A DNA stretch of 64,000 nucleotides from Streptomyces glomeratus (lineage in GTDB: Bacteria > Actinomycetota > Actinomycetes > Streptomycetales > Streptomycetaceae), in assembly GCF_021462825.1 (NCBI RefSeq), contig NZ_JAKEEB010000009.1:299529-363528 (forward strand). Direction: 5' to 3'. A program made the position numbers and the translations under genes. This document shows, piece after piece, positions 26,402-33,908 of the stretch (position 1 is the first letter of the stretch; each line of letters starts with the position of its first letter). The notes beneath the pieces are model-generated. The model was given only the letters and a program-made list of their open reading frames with translations, was not told the DNA's origin and did no database searches.

Positions 26402-27916
26402 ATGGTTGAACGGTATGTGATGTCCATCGATCAGGGCACCACATCCACGCGCTGCATTCTGTTCGACCACCGGGGGCGGTTGGTGTCGGTTGCCCAGCGG
26501 GAGCACCAGCAGTACTTCCCCCGGCCCGGCTGGGTCGAGCACGACGCGATGGAGATCTGGCACAATCTGCAGCGCATCGTGCCGGAGGCACTGTCGAACG
26601 CCGATATCGACGCGGGTCAGATCGCCGCCATCGGCATCGCCAACCAGCGGGAGACCACGGTGCTCTGGGACCGCCGCACCGGGGTTCCGCTCGGCAGGGC
26701 GATCGTCTGGCAGGACGTCCGTACGGCCGGGCTGGTCGACGGACTGCGGGACCGGCCGGGGGACGAGTTCTTCGTCGAACGCTGCTGTCTCCAGCCCTCG
26801 ACCTACTTCTCGGCGCCCCGGATCCGCTGGCTGTTCGACCACGTCGACGGGCTGGAACGCCGCGTCCAGGACGGCGACGTGCTGTTCGGCACCATGGAGA
26901 CCTGGCTCATCTGGAACCTCACCGGTGGCGCGGACGGCGGCCTGCACATCACCGACGCCACCAATGCCAGCCGCACCATGCTGATCAACATCCGGACGCT
27001 GACCTGGGACCGGGAGCTGATGGACTTCTTCGGGGTACCGCGTGTGATGCTGCCGGAGATCCGGGCGTCGGCCGAGGTCTACGGCGAGGCCCGCGAGGTG
27101 CTCCCGGGCGTGCGCATCTCGGCCGCCCTGGGTGATCAGCAGGCGGCTCTGTTCGGACAGACCTGCTTCTCGCCGGGCGAGGCAAAATGCACCTACGGGA
27201 CCGGCAGCTTCCTGCTGATGAACACCGGCACCGACGTCGTACGGTCCCGGCACGGACTCCTCACCACCGTCGCGTACAAGATCGATGACCAGCCCGCGGT
27301 CTACGCACTGGAGGGCCCCATCGCCGTCACCGGCTCGCTCGTCCAGTGGTTCCGCGACCGGCTGGGCCTGATCAACAGCGCACCCGAGATAGAGACGCTG
27401 GCGCGCACCGTCGAGGACAACGGCGGCTGCTACATCGTCCCTGCGTTCTCGGGTCTGTTCGCACCCCACTGGCGCAGCGACGCCCGCGGCGTCGTCGTCG
27501 GCCTCACCTCCTACATCACCAAGGGCCACCTGGCCCGGGCCGTGCTGGAGGCCACCGGCTGGCAGACGCGGGAGGTCGTCGACGCCATGAACGCCGACTC
27601 CTCGCTCGCCCTGAGGCAGCTCAAGGTGGACGGGGGCATGACGGCCAACAACCTGCTGATGCAGTTCCTGGCCGACGTACTCGACGTGCCCGTGGTACGA
27701 CCGATGGTCGCCGAGACGGTCTCCCTCGGTGCCGCTTACGCCGCCGGGCTGGCGGCCACCTACTGGCCGGACCTGGAGGTCCTGCGCAGCAACTGGCACA
27801 CGGCCGCCAAGTGGGTGCCGGACATGGATCCCGGACGGCGGGAGGAGGAGTACGAGTACTGGCAGCGGGCCGTCGAGCGCTCCCTCGGCTGGGTGCGGCC
27901 CCCCGACCACTCCTGA
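26402..27916 (+). CDS. glpK: glycerol kinase
   Basis: A 504-residue FGGY-family kinase phosphorylating glycerol to glycerol 3-phosphate. Signatures: SIDQGTTSTRCILFDHRG (phosphate 1), IANQRETTVLWDRRTG (glycerol-binding Arg-Glu), LGDQQAALFGQTCFSPGEAK (catalytic Asp), TYGTGSFLLMNTG and VDGGMTANNLLMQFLADVL. One family loop, usually FSxTKxRW, reads FSAPRIRW. The gene follows gylR closely, but the facilitator (glpF) and dehydrogenase (glpD) genes found in the canonical gyl operon are absent here. It may be a second, separately controlled kinase. Confidence 0.95.
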   Translation: MVERYVMSIDQGTTSTRCILFDHRGRLVSVAQREHQQYFPRPGWVEHDAMEIWHNLQRIVPEALSNADIDAGQIAAIGIANQRETTVLWDRRTGVPLGRAIVWQDVRTAGLVDGLRDRPGDEFFVERCCLQPSTYFSAPRIRWLFDHVDGLERRVQDGDVLFGTMETWLIWNLTGGADGGLHITDATNASRTMLINIRTLTWDRELMDFFGVPRVMLPEIRASAEVYGEAREVLPGVRISAALGDQQAALFGQTCFSPGEAKCTYGTGSFLLMNTGTDVVRSRHGLLTTVAYKIDDQPAVYALEGPIAVTGSLVQWFRDRLGLINSAPEIETLARTVEDNGGCYIVPAFSGLFAPHWRSDARGVVVGLTSYITKGHLARAVLEATGWQTREVVDAMNADSSLALRQLKVDGGMTANNLLMQFLADVLDVPVVRPMVAETVSLGAAYAAGLAATYWPDLEVLRSNWHTAAKWVPDMDPGRREEEYEYWQRAVERSLGWVRPPDHS

Positions 27917-28054
27917 CGTGACGCCGCAGGGCACCGACCGCGCGCGCCCCGCCCAGGTCCTGTCGTCGAACTCCCGCCTGCCCCGCCCTACGGGCGGACG
28001 ACGGAATGTCGACGACGGGACCTGGCATGCAGAACACGCACACTCCCGAAGTGA

Positions 28055-28369
28055 GTGCAAGCGACGGGCACAGGCGAGGACGTGCAGACGGCCACCGTCC
28101 GGGACCTGCTGGATCACATGCTGGCCCGGACCGTGGACAGCCTGGGCGCGCATGCCGGGGTGCTCGTCCTGCCGGAACCCGGTACGGACGTCCTGGTCGT
28201 GGACGCGAGCGTCGGGCTGCCCCCGGAGTGCGTGGCCCCGCTGTGCCGCATCCGGCCGGCCGACGAACCCGCGGACCTCGTGGCCGAGGCGATCCACCGG
28301 CGGCAACCGGTGTGGGTCGGGTCCGGGGAGGAACTGGCCGGCCGCCTCCCCCCGGGGTCCGCGCCCTGA
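28055..28369 (+). CDS. small GAF-like protein, possibly truncated
   Basis: 104 residues (GTG 28055; GTG 28082 also possible). The segment VRDLLDHMLARTVDSLGAHA then GVLVLPEPGTDVLVV, and PVWVGSGEELAGRLPP, resembles the first half of GAF domains found in PAS/GAF/PP2C sensor proteins. The protein stops where the second half would begin. A different start, ATG 28027, lies in another frame, so a decayed larger gene is possible. No partner is evident. It converges with the small cysteine-rich gene. Confidence 0.45.
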   Translation: MQATGTGEDVQTATVRDLLDHMLARTVDSLGAHAGVLVLPEPGTDVLVVDASVGLPPECVAPLCRIRPADEPADLVAEAIHRRQPVWVGSGEELAGRLPPGSAP

Positions 28370-28379
28370 CGGCGGGTAC

Positions 28380-28601
28380 CTAGTGGGTCGCGACGGCCGA
28401 GGGACCGGCTTCGGGCGGGGCCGTCATCAACTTCGCGAACGACGCCATGCACGCCGAACAGTGACCGGCCCGCTGGGCGCCGGCCGCGTCCACCGTCTCC
28501 ACAAGTCTCTGGCCGCACAAGGTGGTTGTGGACTGCTTGACCATGACGTGCCACACCAGCACGCCGCCGGGCCTTTCGGGACCCGCACACATCTCATACA
28601 T
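28380..28601 (-). CDS. small Cys/His protein at the end of the hydrogenase block
   Basis: 73 residues from ATG 28601, which follows CAAAGGAGCCGATC, a near-perfect ribosome site. It contains Cys5, a WHVMVKQSTTTLCGQRL segment and GHCSACMASFAKLM, giving a CxxC plus further Cys/His that could bind zinc or iron-sulfur. No known family is recognised. It lies downstream of, and in the same direction as, the hydrogenase operon, about 275 bp after the preceding small gene, so cotranscription is uncertain. Confidence 0.7.
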   Translation of the reverse strand: MYEMCAGPERPGGVLVWHVMVKQSTTTLCGQRLVETVDAAGAQRAGHCSACMASFAKLMTAPPEAGPSAVATH

Positions 28602-28876
28602 GATCGGCTCCTTTGACGGATGCCTCTCCCCTTCCAGGAGACCCCGTCCGAGCCGTCCGCGCGGGGCAGAGAGGGCCATTCGGGGGACAGCACCGCCCAA
28701 CCCCCTTTCCGCACAGCAGTTGACGCGACGCCCGTCGCCGCCTGTGACCCGCTCACCACCGCGCACGGCGACGGCACCCGCAGGGTCCCAGGGCATGGCG
28801 ACGGAGCGCCCCGTCACGGTGGGGCGCGTCCGGAGGGGGTCCGCGGTGACGCTCGCGAGGTCCGGCGGCGGGCCGT

Positions 28877-29026
28877 TCAGCCCGCGTGCCGGGAGCCGGC
28901 GCGGACTCCCACCATCCGCCAGATCCTGAGCTCACGCACCAGCCCGGGCATCTCCCTGGCGAGCAGCGTCAGCGCCGCGGCTCCCAGCAGCAGCCCCTGG
29001 GCGATCAGCACCCGTTTGGCCGTCAT
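28877..29026 (-). CDS. 49-residue single-TM small protein (DUF6893-like)
   Basis: ATG 29026 follows GAGGAGTTGGGA. The peptide has one membrane helix (RVLIAQGLLLGAAALTLLAR) then a conserved-looking basic tail, EMPGLVRELRIWRMVGV. This pattern resembles the short DUF6893 proteins of streptomycetes. Function unknown. It sits at the distal end of the leftward hydrogenase block, 60 bp after the small gene before it. The 275 bp between it and the Cys/His gene hold nothing recognisable. Confidence 0.6.
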   Translation of the reverse strand: MTAKRVLIAQGLLLGAAALTLLAREMPGLVRELRIWRMVGVRAGSRHAG

Positions 29027-29085
29027 TCCCAACTCCTCTCGTCCGGGAGGCCGCGCCCGCACCGGGCGCGGCCACGGATGCCGTG

Positions 29086-29292
29086 TCATCCCGGGGGAAG
29101 GTTCGGCATGGTCTTCGTAATCGCGTTGTGCGCCTTCCAGTGGACACCGGTCGAGCGGCGCGCGTCGGCCGTGCCGTCCTTGTGGTGGCCCGTCTGCCGC
29201 TTGTGCGGGCCCTTGTTGCCCTGGTGCAGCCCGGTGACGTGCCGGGGCGTATCGGGACTCACCTGCGGTCTGCCTACACGGATGTTTCCCAT
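29086..29292 (-). CDS. 68-residue conserved-looking hydrophilic protein
   Basis: ATG 29292 follows GGCAAGGAGCAGACG, a strong ribosome site, directly after the DUF5947 gene. The sequence is hydrophilic and rich in Gly, Pro, His and Thr (GRPQVSPDTPRHVTGLHQGN, and HHKDGTADARRSTGVHWK). No fold or motif is identified; it looks largely disordered. Its 16-bp distance from the upstream stop makes it a probable member of the hydrogenase operon. Confidence 0.65.
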   Translation of the reverse strand: MGNIRVGRPQVSPDTPRHVTGLHQGNKGPHKRQTGHHKDGTADARRSTGVHWKAHNAITKTMPNLPPG

Positions 29293-29308
29293 CGTCTGCT
29301 CCTTGCCG

Positions 29309-29899
29309 TTACTGCGGTTGTTCGGTCAGCTCCGCGAAGAACTGCTCGACGGCGGGCCACACCCGGCTCCCGCCGGACAGGCCCCGCCACTCCCGTCGGA
29401 CGATGGCCACCACCCGGAAGCAGTCGTCGACCGGAGCGATCCAGTACTCCTTCGCGGAGTGGGCGGTGTTCACCAGCAACGCTTCCACCTCCGATGCAAT
29501 GGTGGCGAGCGGAGGGCAGCCGGAGACGACGTCGTGCCAGGCCGCCGGGTCCGCCTCCCAACGGGCGGCTCCCGCGGGACTGGGCAGGTGCGCGCTGACC
29601 GTGTCGTCCGCGTGGCGCACGAAGAAGGCCAGCCCCACCGGGACACCGAGCCCCTGCGTGTCCACCGGGGGAAGCCGCACTCTGCGCCGTGGCACCAGCC
29701 GGTAGCGAGCCTCGCTCGCCCCCTCCTCGACGAAGAGCAGTGAGCAGGGCCGGCACGCGCACAGCACCGCCTCCTCGACCGTGTCCCACAGATGCCGGTG
29801 TCCGGACGGGGCCTCTGCGCCGCACAGGTCACAGAACTCCGCGTCCGGTCGCCGGTCGGCTGCGGAGCGGATGACACGGGCCAGCGCGCCGGAGGTCAT
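29309..29899 (-). CDS. DUF5947-family protein of the hydrogenase operon
   Basis: A 196-residue protein. Its N-terminal part has Cys-rich sequence, FCDLCGAEAPSGHRHLWD and LCACRPCSLLF, giving CxxC and CxxxC-type pairs plus His that suit a zinc or rubredoxin-like site. The rest (about 70-196) lacks a known motif. It resembles DUF5947 proteins, which occur beside actinobacterial uptake hydrogenases. The start ATG 29899 overlaps the NifU-like stop by 4 bp, so the proteins are made in step. A role in cofactor assembly or electron transfer for the hydrogenase is inferred from linkage. Confidence 0.75.
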   Translation of the reverse strand: MTSGALARVIRSAADRRPDAEFCDLCGAEAPSGHRHLWDTVEEAVLCACRPCSLLFVEEGASEARYRLVPRRRVRLPPVDTQGLGVPVGLAFFVRHADDTVSAHLPSPAGAARWEADPAAWHDVVSGCPPLATIASEVEALLVNTAHSAKEYWIAPVDDCFRVVAIVRREWRGLSGGSRVWPAVEQFFAELTEQPQ

Positions 29900-30456
29900 G
29901 ACCGCCCCCCGGCGGAGGCCGGGCGCAGGGTGAGCGACTCGACCGGGACGAAGGCGGTCCGGCGCCCCTCGTCCCCCGGTGCGCGTTCGACACCGGAGAG
30001 CTCCGGTGCCAGGGTGAGCACGGCCTCGCGGACCGCCTCCTCCAGCGCCGCGGACGAGGTGCCGCACCCCTTGGCGGAGACGCGTACCCGGGCCACTCCC
30101 TCCTCCACGGCGGCCAGTTCGATCTCACCCCCGCGCTCGCGCACCGCCGGCCGCAGACCGGCGACGGCGCGCGCGGCCCGGCGCTCCGGCGGCTCCGGAT
30201 GGATGCCGTGGAGCACCAGGAGGTGCCCGATGAGCTCATCACCGGCCATACGGTCGGCCAGACCGTCGTCGGCACCGTCCAGCACCCGGGCCAGGGCCTC
30301 GCCGTAGATTTCGGTGAGGGCCTGCACCGCCTCGATCGCGGCGCCGGTCATCGGGCCGGGAGCGCCCTGGACCTGCTCCAGCAGCCGGTCGATCCGCGAC
30401 AGCCGCTCCGCGACCGCCGCCTCGTCGAGCCGTGTGCTCTCGGGCGTCTCAGGCAT
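29896..30456 (-). CDS. NifU C-terminal-domain-like protein
   Basis: A 186-residue protein. After an N-terminal helical part comes a region resembling the NifU C-terminal iron-sulfur scaffold: GGEIELAAVEEGVARVRVSA then KGCGTSSAALEEAVREAVL. True scaffolds have a CxxC pair; here only one cysteine is present (GCGTSS), so it can at most share a cluster in a dimer or act differently. It overlaps the end of the large-subunit gene by 8 bp (ATG 30456; 30468 also possible) and the DUF5947 start by 4 bp. It probably serves iron-sulfur assembly for the oxygen-tolerant hydrogenase; this is inference. Confidence 0.75.
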   Translation of the reverse strand: MPETPESTRLDEAAVAERLSRIDRLLEQVQGAPGPMTGAAIEAVQALTEIYGEALARVLDGADDGLADRMAGDELIGHLLVLHGIHPEPPERRAARAVAGLRPAVRERGGEIELAAVEEGVARVRVSAKGCGTSSAALEEAVREAVLTLAPELSGVERAPGDEGRRTAFVPVESLTLRPASAGGRS

Positions 30457-32242
30457 GAGCCGCCCCATAGGTGGGCGAGTGAAGCTTGGTCAGCGTGTTG
30501 CCCTTGCCGAGGTACATGTGCACACCGCAGGGCAGGCAGGGGTCGAAGCTGCGCACGGTGCGCATGATGTCGACGCCCTTGAAGTCGTCCGGGTCGTTCT
30601 CCTCGAAGATCGGCTGGCCCTGGACGGCGTCCTCGTACGGGCCGGGGGTGCCGTAGATGTCCCGGGGGCTGCCGTTCCAGGGGGTCGGCGGGTACGGGTG
30701 GTAGTTCGCGATCTTCTTGTCCTTGATCACCAGATGGTGGGAGAGCACACCGCGTACCGCTTCGTGGAAGCCGCAGCCGATCGCCTCGTCGGGCACCTCG
30801 TAGTTCTCGAAGACCTTGGTCTCACCGGCGCGGACGGCCGTCATCGCCTGCTCCAGGAACTGGAAGGCCATGGCGGCGGCATAGGCGACGAAGTAAGGCC
30901 GGGCCCGGTCGCGTTCCAGAGTGTTGCTCCACCTGGGGATCTCCCACTCCAGGGTCATCTCCGGCAGCTGCTCGCTCTTCGGCAGCGAGATCCGCACGCT
31001 GTGCCCCGTGGCCTTCACATACGGCGTGTCGACCAGCCCGTTCAGCGCGGTCGACCACAGACGCGCCAGCGGGCCGCCGCCGGTGTCCAGGGCGAGGTGC
31101 TCACCGGAGTTCTTGTCGTACCAGCGCGGGCTCATCACCCAGCTGTAGTTGCCGTCGAAGTCGCGCTTCTGCGGCATCGGGACCGTCGTCTGGTTCCACG
31201 GGTGGCGCATGTCGACGGGGTTGCCGAGCGGATCACGGGTGACGAACGGCTCCTCGTTCGCCCAGTCCTCGTAGTACGAACTGCCCAGCAGGACCCTGAT
31301 GCCGAGGTTGATGTCGACGAGGTCGTTGGTGACGAGCTTGCCGTCCACGATGACGCCGGGGGTGACATACATCGCCCGGCCCCACTCGCTCATCGTCTCG
31401 TAGCGGTAGTCGCACACGTCCTGGTTCTGCCAGGCGCCCCAGCAGCCGAGCATGATCCGGCGGCGGCCCACCTCCTCGTAGCCGGGCAGCGCCTCGTAGA
31501 AGAAGTCGAAGACGTCGTCGTTCATCGCGACGGCCTTCTTGACGAAGTCGAGGACGCGCATCAGCCGGGAGAGGTAGTCGGTGAACGTGGTCGGCTGCGG
31601 CATCGTGCCGACCCCGCCCGGATACAGCGTGGAGGGATGCACGTGGCGTCCCTCCATCAGGCAGAACATCTCCCGGGTGATCCGGCTGACCTTCAGCGCC
31701 TCCTTGTACACCTCGCCCTCGAAGGGGTTGAAGGCGCGCATGATGTCGGCGACGGTCCGGTAGCCGTGGATGCTGCCACTGCGGGCCTCGGTGCGCTCCG
31801 CCCGGGCCAGGACGCTCGGATTGGTGGCCTTGACCATGGCCTCGCAGAAGTCCACGAAGACCAGGTTGTCCTGGAAAATGGTGTGGTCGAAGATGTATTC
31901 GGCCGCCTCGCCCAGGTTGACGATGGTGTCGGCGAGCGGCGGCGGTTTGACGCCGTAGGCCATCTGCTGCGCGTAGTTGGAACAGGTGGTGTGGTTGTCA
32001 CCGCAGATTCCGCAGATGCGTGATGTGATGAAGCCCGCGTCGCGCGGATCCTTGCCCCTCATGAAGACGGAGTAGCCCCGGAAGAGCGATGAAGTGCTGT
32101 GACACTCCACCACCTCCCGGTTGGCGAAGTCGATCTTCGTGTAGATGCCGAGATTGCCGACGATCCGGGTGATCGGATCCCACGACATGTCCACGATCTG
32201 CGCGGGCTTGCGTTTTGTGCCCCGCGCCTCGGTTGCCGTCAT
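30449..32242 (-). CDS. hhyL: [NiFe]-hydrogenase large subunit, group 1h/5
   Basis: A 597-residue catalytic subunit oxidising H2 at the Ni-Fe centre. The N-terminal metal motif is SRICGICGDNHTTCS (Cys77, Cys80) and the C-terminal one DPCLPCGVHMYLG (Cys569, Cys572). About 22 residues follow the final His and should be cut off by the endopeptidase encoded at 44843 after nickel insertion. The motif forms match the actinobacterial high-affinity enzymes that scavenge atmospheric H2. ATG 32242 follows GAGGAAGGCTCGGAC. The small-subunit gene ends 35 bp upstream and the NifU-like gene overlaps downstream. No membrane anchor is encoded nearby. Confidence 0.95.
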   Translation of the reverse strand: MTATEARGTKRKPAQIVDMSWDPITRIVGNLGIYTKIDFANREVVECHSTSSLFRGYSVFMRGKDPRDAGFITSRICGICGDNHTTCSNYAQQMAYGVKPPPLADTIVNLGEAAEYIFDHTIFQDNLVFVDFCEAMVKATNPSVLARAERTEARSGSIHGYRTVADIMRAFNPFEGEVYKEALKVSRITREMFCLMEGRHVHPSTLYPGGVGTMPQPTTFTDYLSRLMRVLDFVKKAVAMNDDVFDFFYEALPGYEEVGRRRIMLGCWGAWQNQDVCDYRYETMSEWGRAMYVTPGVIVDGKLVTNDLVDINLGIRVLLGSSYYEDWANEEPFVTRDPLGNPVDMRHPWNQTTVPMPQKRDFDGNYSWVMSPRWYDKNSGEHLALDTGGGPLARLWSTALNGLVDTPYVKATGHSVRISLPKSEQLPEMTLEWEIPRWSNTLERDRARPYFVAYAAAMAFQFLEQAMTAVRAGETKVFENYEVPDEAIGCGFHEAVRGVLSHHLVIKDKKIANYHPYPPTPWNGSPRDIYGTPGPYEDAVQGQPIFEENDPDDFKGVDIMRTVRSFDPCLPCGVHMYLGKGNTLTKLHSPTYGAAHA

Positions 32243-32277
32243 GTCCGAGCCTTCCTCGCTCTTGTGCTCGCCCCTTC

Positions 32278-33366
32278 TCAGGGGCGCCAGTAGGGGTCGT
32301 AGCCGCTGGTCAACGCGGCCTTGTTGTGGCGCCACCGGGGCTCGCGGTTGACGGCGATGTTGGTGAGGCCGCGCAGCCTGCGGATCGCGGCCCCGTAGGG
32401 CCGGATGAGAGCGGACGAGAAGGTGGCGCCCGTCGGCTCGTCCATGAACGGCATGAACGCGTCGGGGAAGCCGGGCATGGTGCAGCCGATGCAGACACCC
32501 CCGACGTTCGGGCAGCCGCCCACGCCCGCCATCCAGCCGCGCTTGGGCACGTTGCAGTTGACGACCGGACCCCAGCAGCCCACCTTTACCTGGCACTTGG
32601 GCGAGTTGTAGTCCCGGGCGAAGTCGGCCTGCTCGTAGTACGCGGCGCGGTCGCAGCCCTCGTGCACCGTCTTCCCGAACAGCCACTGCGGCCGCAGCAT
32701 GTGGTCCAGCGGGGGCGGCGGCGCCGATCCGGCCGCGTGGTACAGCAGCCAGATCAGCGTCTCCATGAAGTTCTCCGGCTGGATCGGGCAGCCCGGCACG
32801 TTGACGATCGGCAGCGCGCCCTTCGACTTGAAGTCCCGGCCCAGATAGTCGGCCAGGCCCATGGAGCCCGTGGGGTTGCCGGCCATCGCGTGGATCCCGC
32901 CGTACGTGGCGCACGTGCCGGCGGCGACGACCGCCCAGGCCTTGGGGGCGAGCTGGTCGATCCACCAGTTCAGGGTGAGAGGGTCGCCGGTCTCCGGGTC
33001 GTTGCCGAACGAGGTCCAGTAGCCGTCGCCCTCGATGATGTTCTGGTTGGGGATCGAACCCTCGATGACCAGGACGAACGGTTCCAGCTCGCCGCGTGCC
33101 GCCGCCCGGTAGGGGGCGAGGAAGTCCTCGCCGCCCAGGCTGGGGGAGAGCACCTTGTTGTGCAGGTTCACCTTCGGCAGGCCCGGCACGAGTCCGAGGA
33201 CGACGTCCTCGATCCCCGGCTGGCCCGCCGCCGTCATCGACACGGTGTCGCCGTCGCAGCTCATGCCCTCGGAGATCCACAGAATATGGACCTCGTCGAA
33301 CCCCTGCCTGTCCTCAGCCCTGGTGGGCTGCTGGCTGACCTCCGTGGTCCCGCTTTCGACGGTCAT
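32278..33366 (-). CDS. hhyS: [NiFe]-hydrogenase small subunit, group 1h/5
   Basis: A 362-residue electron-transfer subunit carrying three iron-sulfur clusters. There is no Tat signal, so the enzyme stays on the cytoplasmic side. In the proximal-cluster motif the usual CxxC is MSCDGDT: Cys37 followed by Asp40 in place of cysteine. An aspartate ligand here is a known mark of the oxygen-insensitive actinobacterial-type enzyme. Other ligands lie in GTCATYGG, NVPGCPIQPEN, VGCWGPVVNC and GGCPNVGGVCIGCTMPGFPD. Its start overlaps the hemerythrin-like gene stop by 4 bp. Confidence 0.95.
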   Translation of the reverse strand: MTVESGTTEVSQQPTRAEDRQGFDEVHILWISEGMSCDGDTVSMTAAGQPGIEDVVLGLVPGLPKVNLHNKVLSPSLGGEDFLAPYRAAARGELEPFVLVIEGSIPNQNIIEGDGYWTSFGNDPETGDPLTLNWWIDQLAPKAWAVVAAGTCATYGGIHAMAGNPTGSMGLADYLGRDFKSKGALPIVNVPGCPIQPENFMETLIWLLYHAAGSAPPPPLDHMLRPQWLFGKTVHEGCDRAAYYEQADFARDYNSPKCQVKVGCWGPVVNCNVPKRGWMAGVGGCPNVGGVCIGCTMPGFPDAFMPFMDEPTGATFSSALIRPYGAAIRRLRGLTNIAVNREPRWRHNKAALTSGYDPYWRP

Positions 33367-33908
33367 GTCCTCGGCCTCCCTTGCAGTCGGTCCCGGAGTC
33401 GGTCGTAGGCCGCGGCCACCGGCCCGGCGAGCGACAGCGCGGGAGGCTCGTCCGGTGCGTGCGGATGCGGCCGGGTCGGCGCGGTCTGCCTCGCCTGGGC
33501 GAGGAGCTCCCCGAGCCGGTCCAGATCGGTCTGGGACACGGCGTCGCGGAGCCTCGGCAGCAGCTCGCCCTCCTCCTCGCGCACATGGTCCTCGATCTCC
33601 TGCCGCAGCCGCTCGACGAGTTCGCTCTCGCGGGGGTCGTCCACCGACAGCTTGTCGAGGGCCAGAAGCGTCTTCTTCACCGCCATGTGCTCGGCCAGGT
33701 GCTCTTCGACCTCCTGCACTTCGCCCGGCAGAGCCCTCTTGGCCAGCGGATAGACCATCAGTTCCTCGACCGCGGCGTGCCGGGACACCTCGCGGACCAG
33801 CGTCTCGACCACGGCCCGGCGCTGGCCGCCGGAAGCGGCGGAGTGGTAGTCGCGGAACAGCTGCTCGACCATCCGGTGGTCACGCTTCAGCAACTCGATG
33901 GCGTCCAT
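33363..33908 (-). CDS. hemerythrin-like protein in the hydrogenase operon
   Basis: A 181-residue four-helix protein with a hemerythrin-type ligand set. Helix 1 is ELLKRDHRMVEQLFRDYH, helix 2 SRHAAVEELMVYPLAK, helix 3 VEEHLAEHMAVKKTLLALDK and helix 4 EIEDHVREEEGELLPRL. The histidine and acid spacing (H-x3-E, H-x3-H, H-x4-E) supports a di-iron site binding O2 or NO. A hydrophilic tail (about 140-181) is proline-rich. It overlaps the small-subunit gene by 4 bp and the preceding gene by 22 bp, so it is an integral operon member. It may sense or scavenge oxygen for the hydrogenase; this is inference. Confidence 0.88.
   Translation of the reverse strand: MDAIELLKRDHRMVEQLFRDYHSAASGGQRRAVVETLVREVSRHAAVEELMVYPLAKRALPGEVQEVEEHLAEHMAVKKTLLALDKLSVDDPRESELVERLRQEIEDHVREEEGELLPRLRDAVSQTDLDRLGELLAQARQTAPTRPHPHAPDEPPALSLAGPVAAAYDRLRDRLQGRPRT

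Noticed and set aside
28620..29120. 166-codon plus-strand frame across the small-gene region
   Set aside because: Arg/Thr/Pro-rich with no ribosome site, and opposite a small gene with a clear one.
30449..33280. 943-codon frame apparently fusing small- and large-subunit regions
   Set aside because: The portion above 32242 is out of frame with the true small subunit; no fusion exists.
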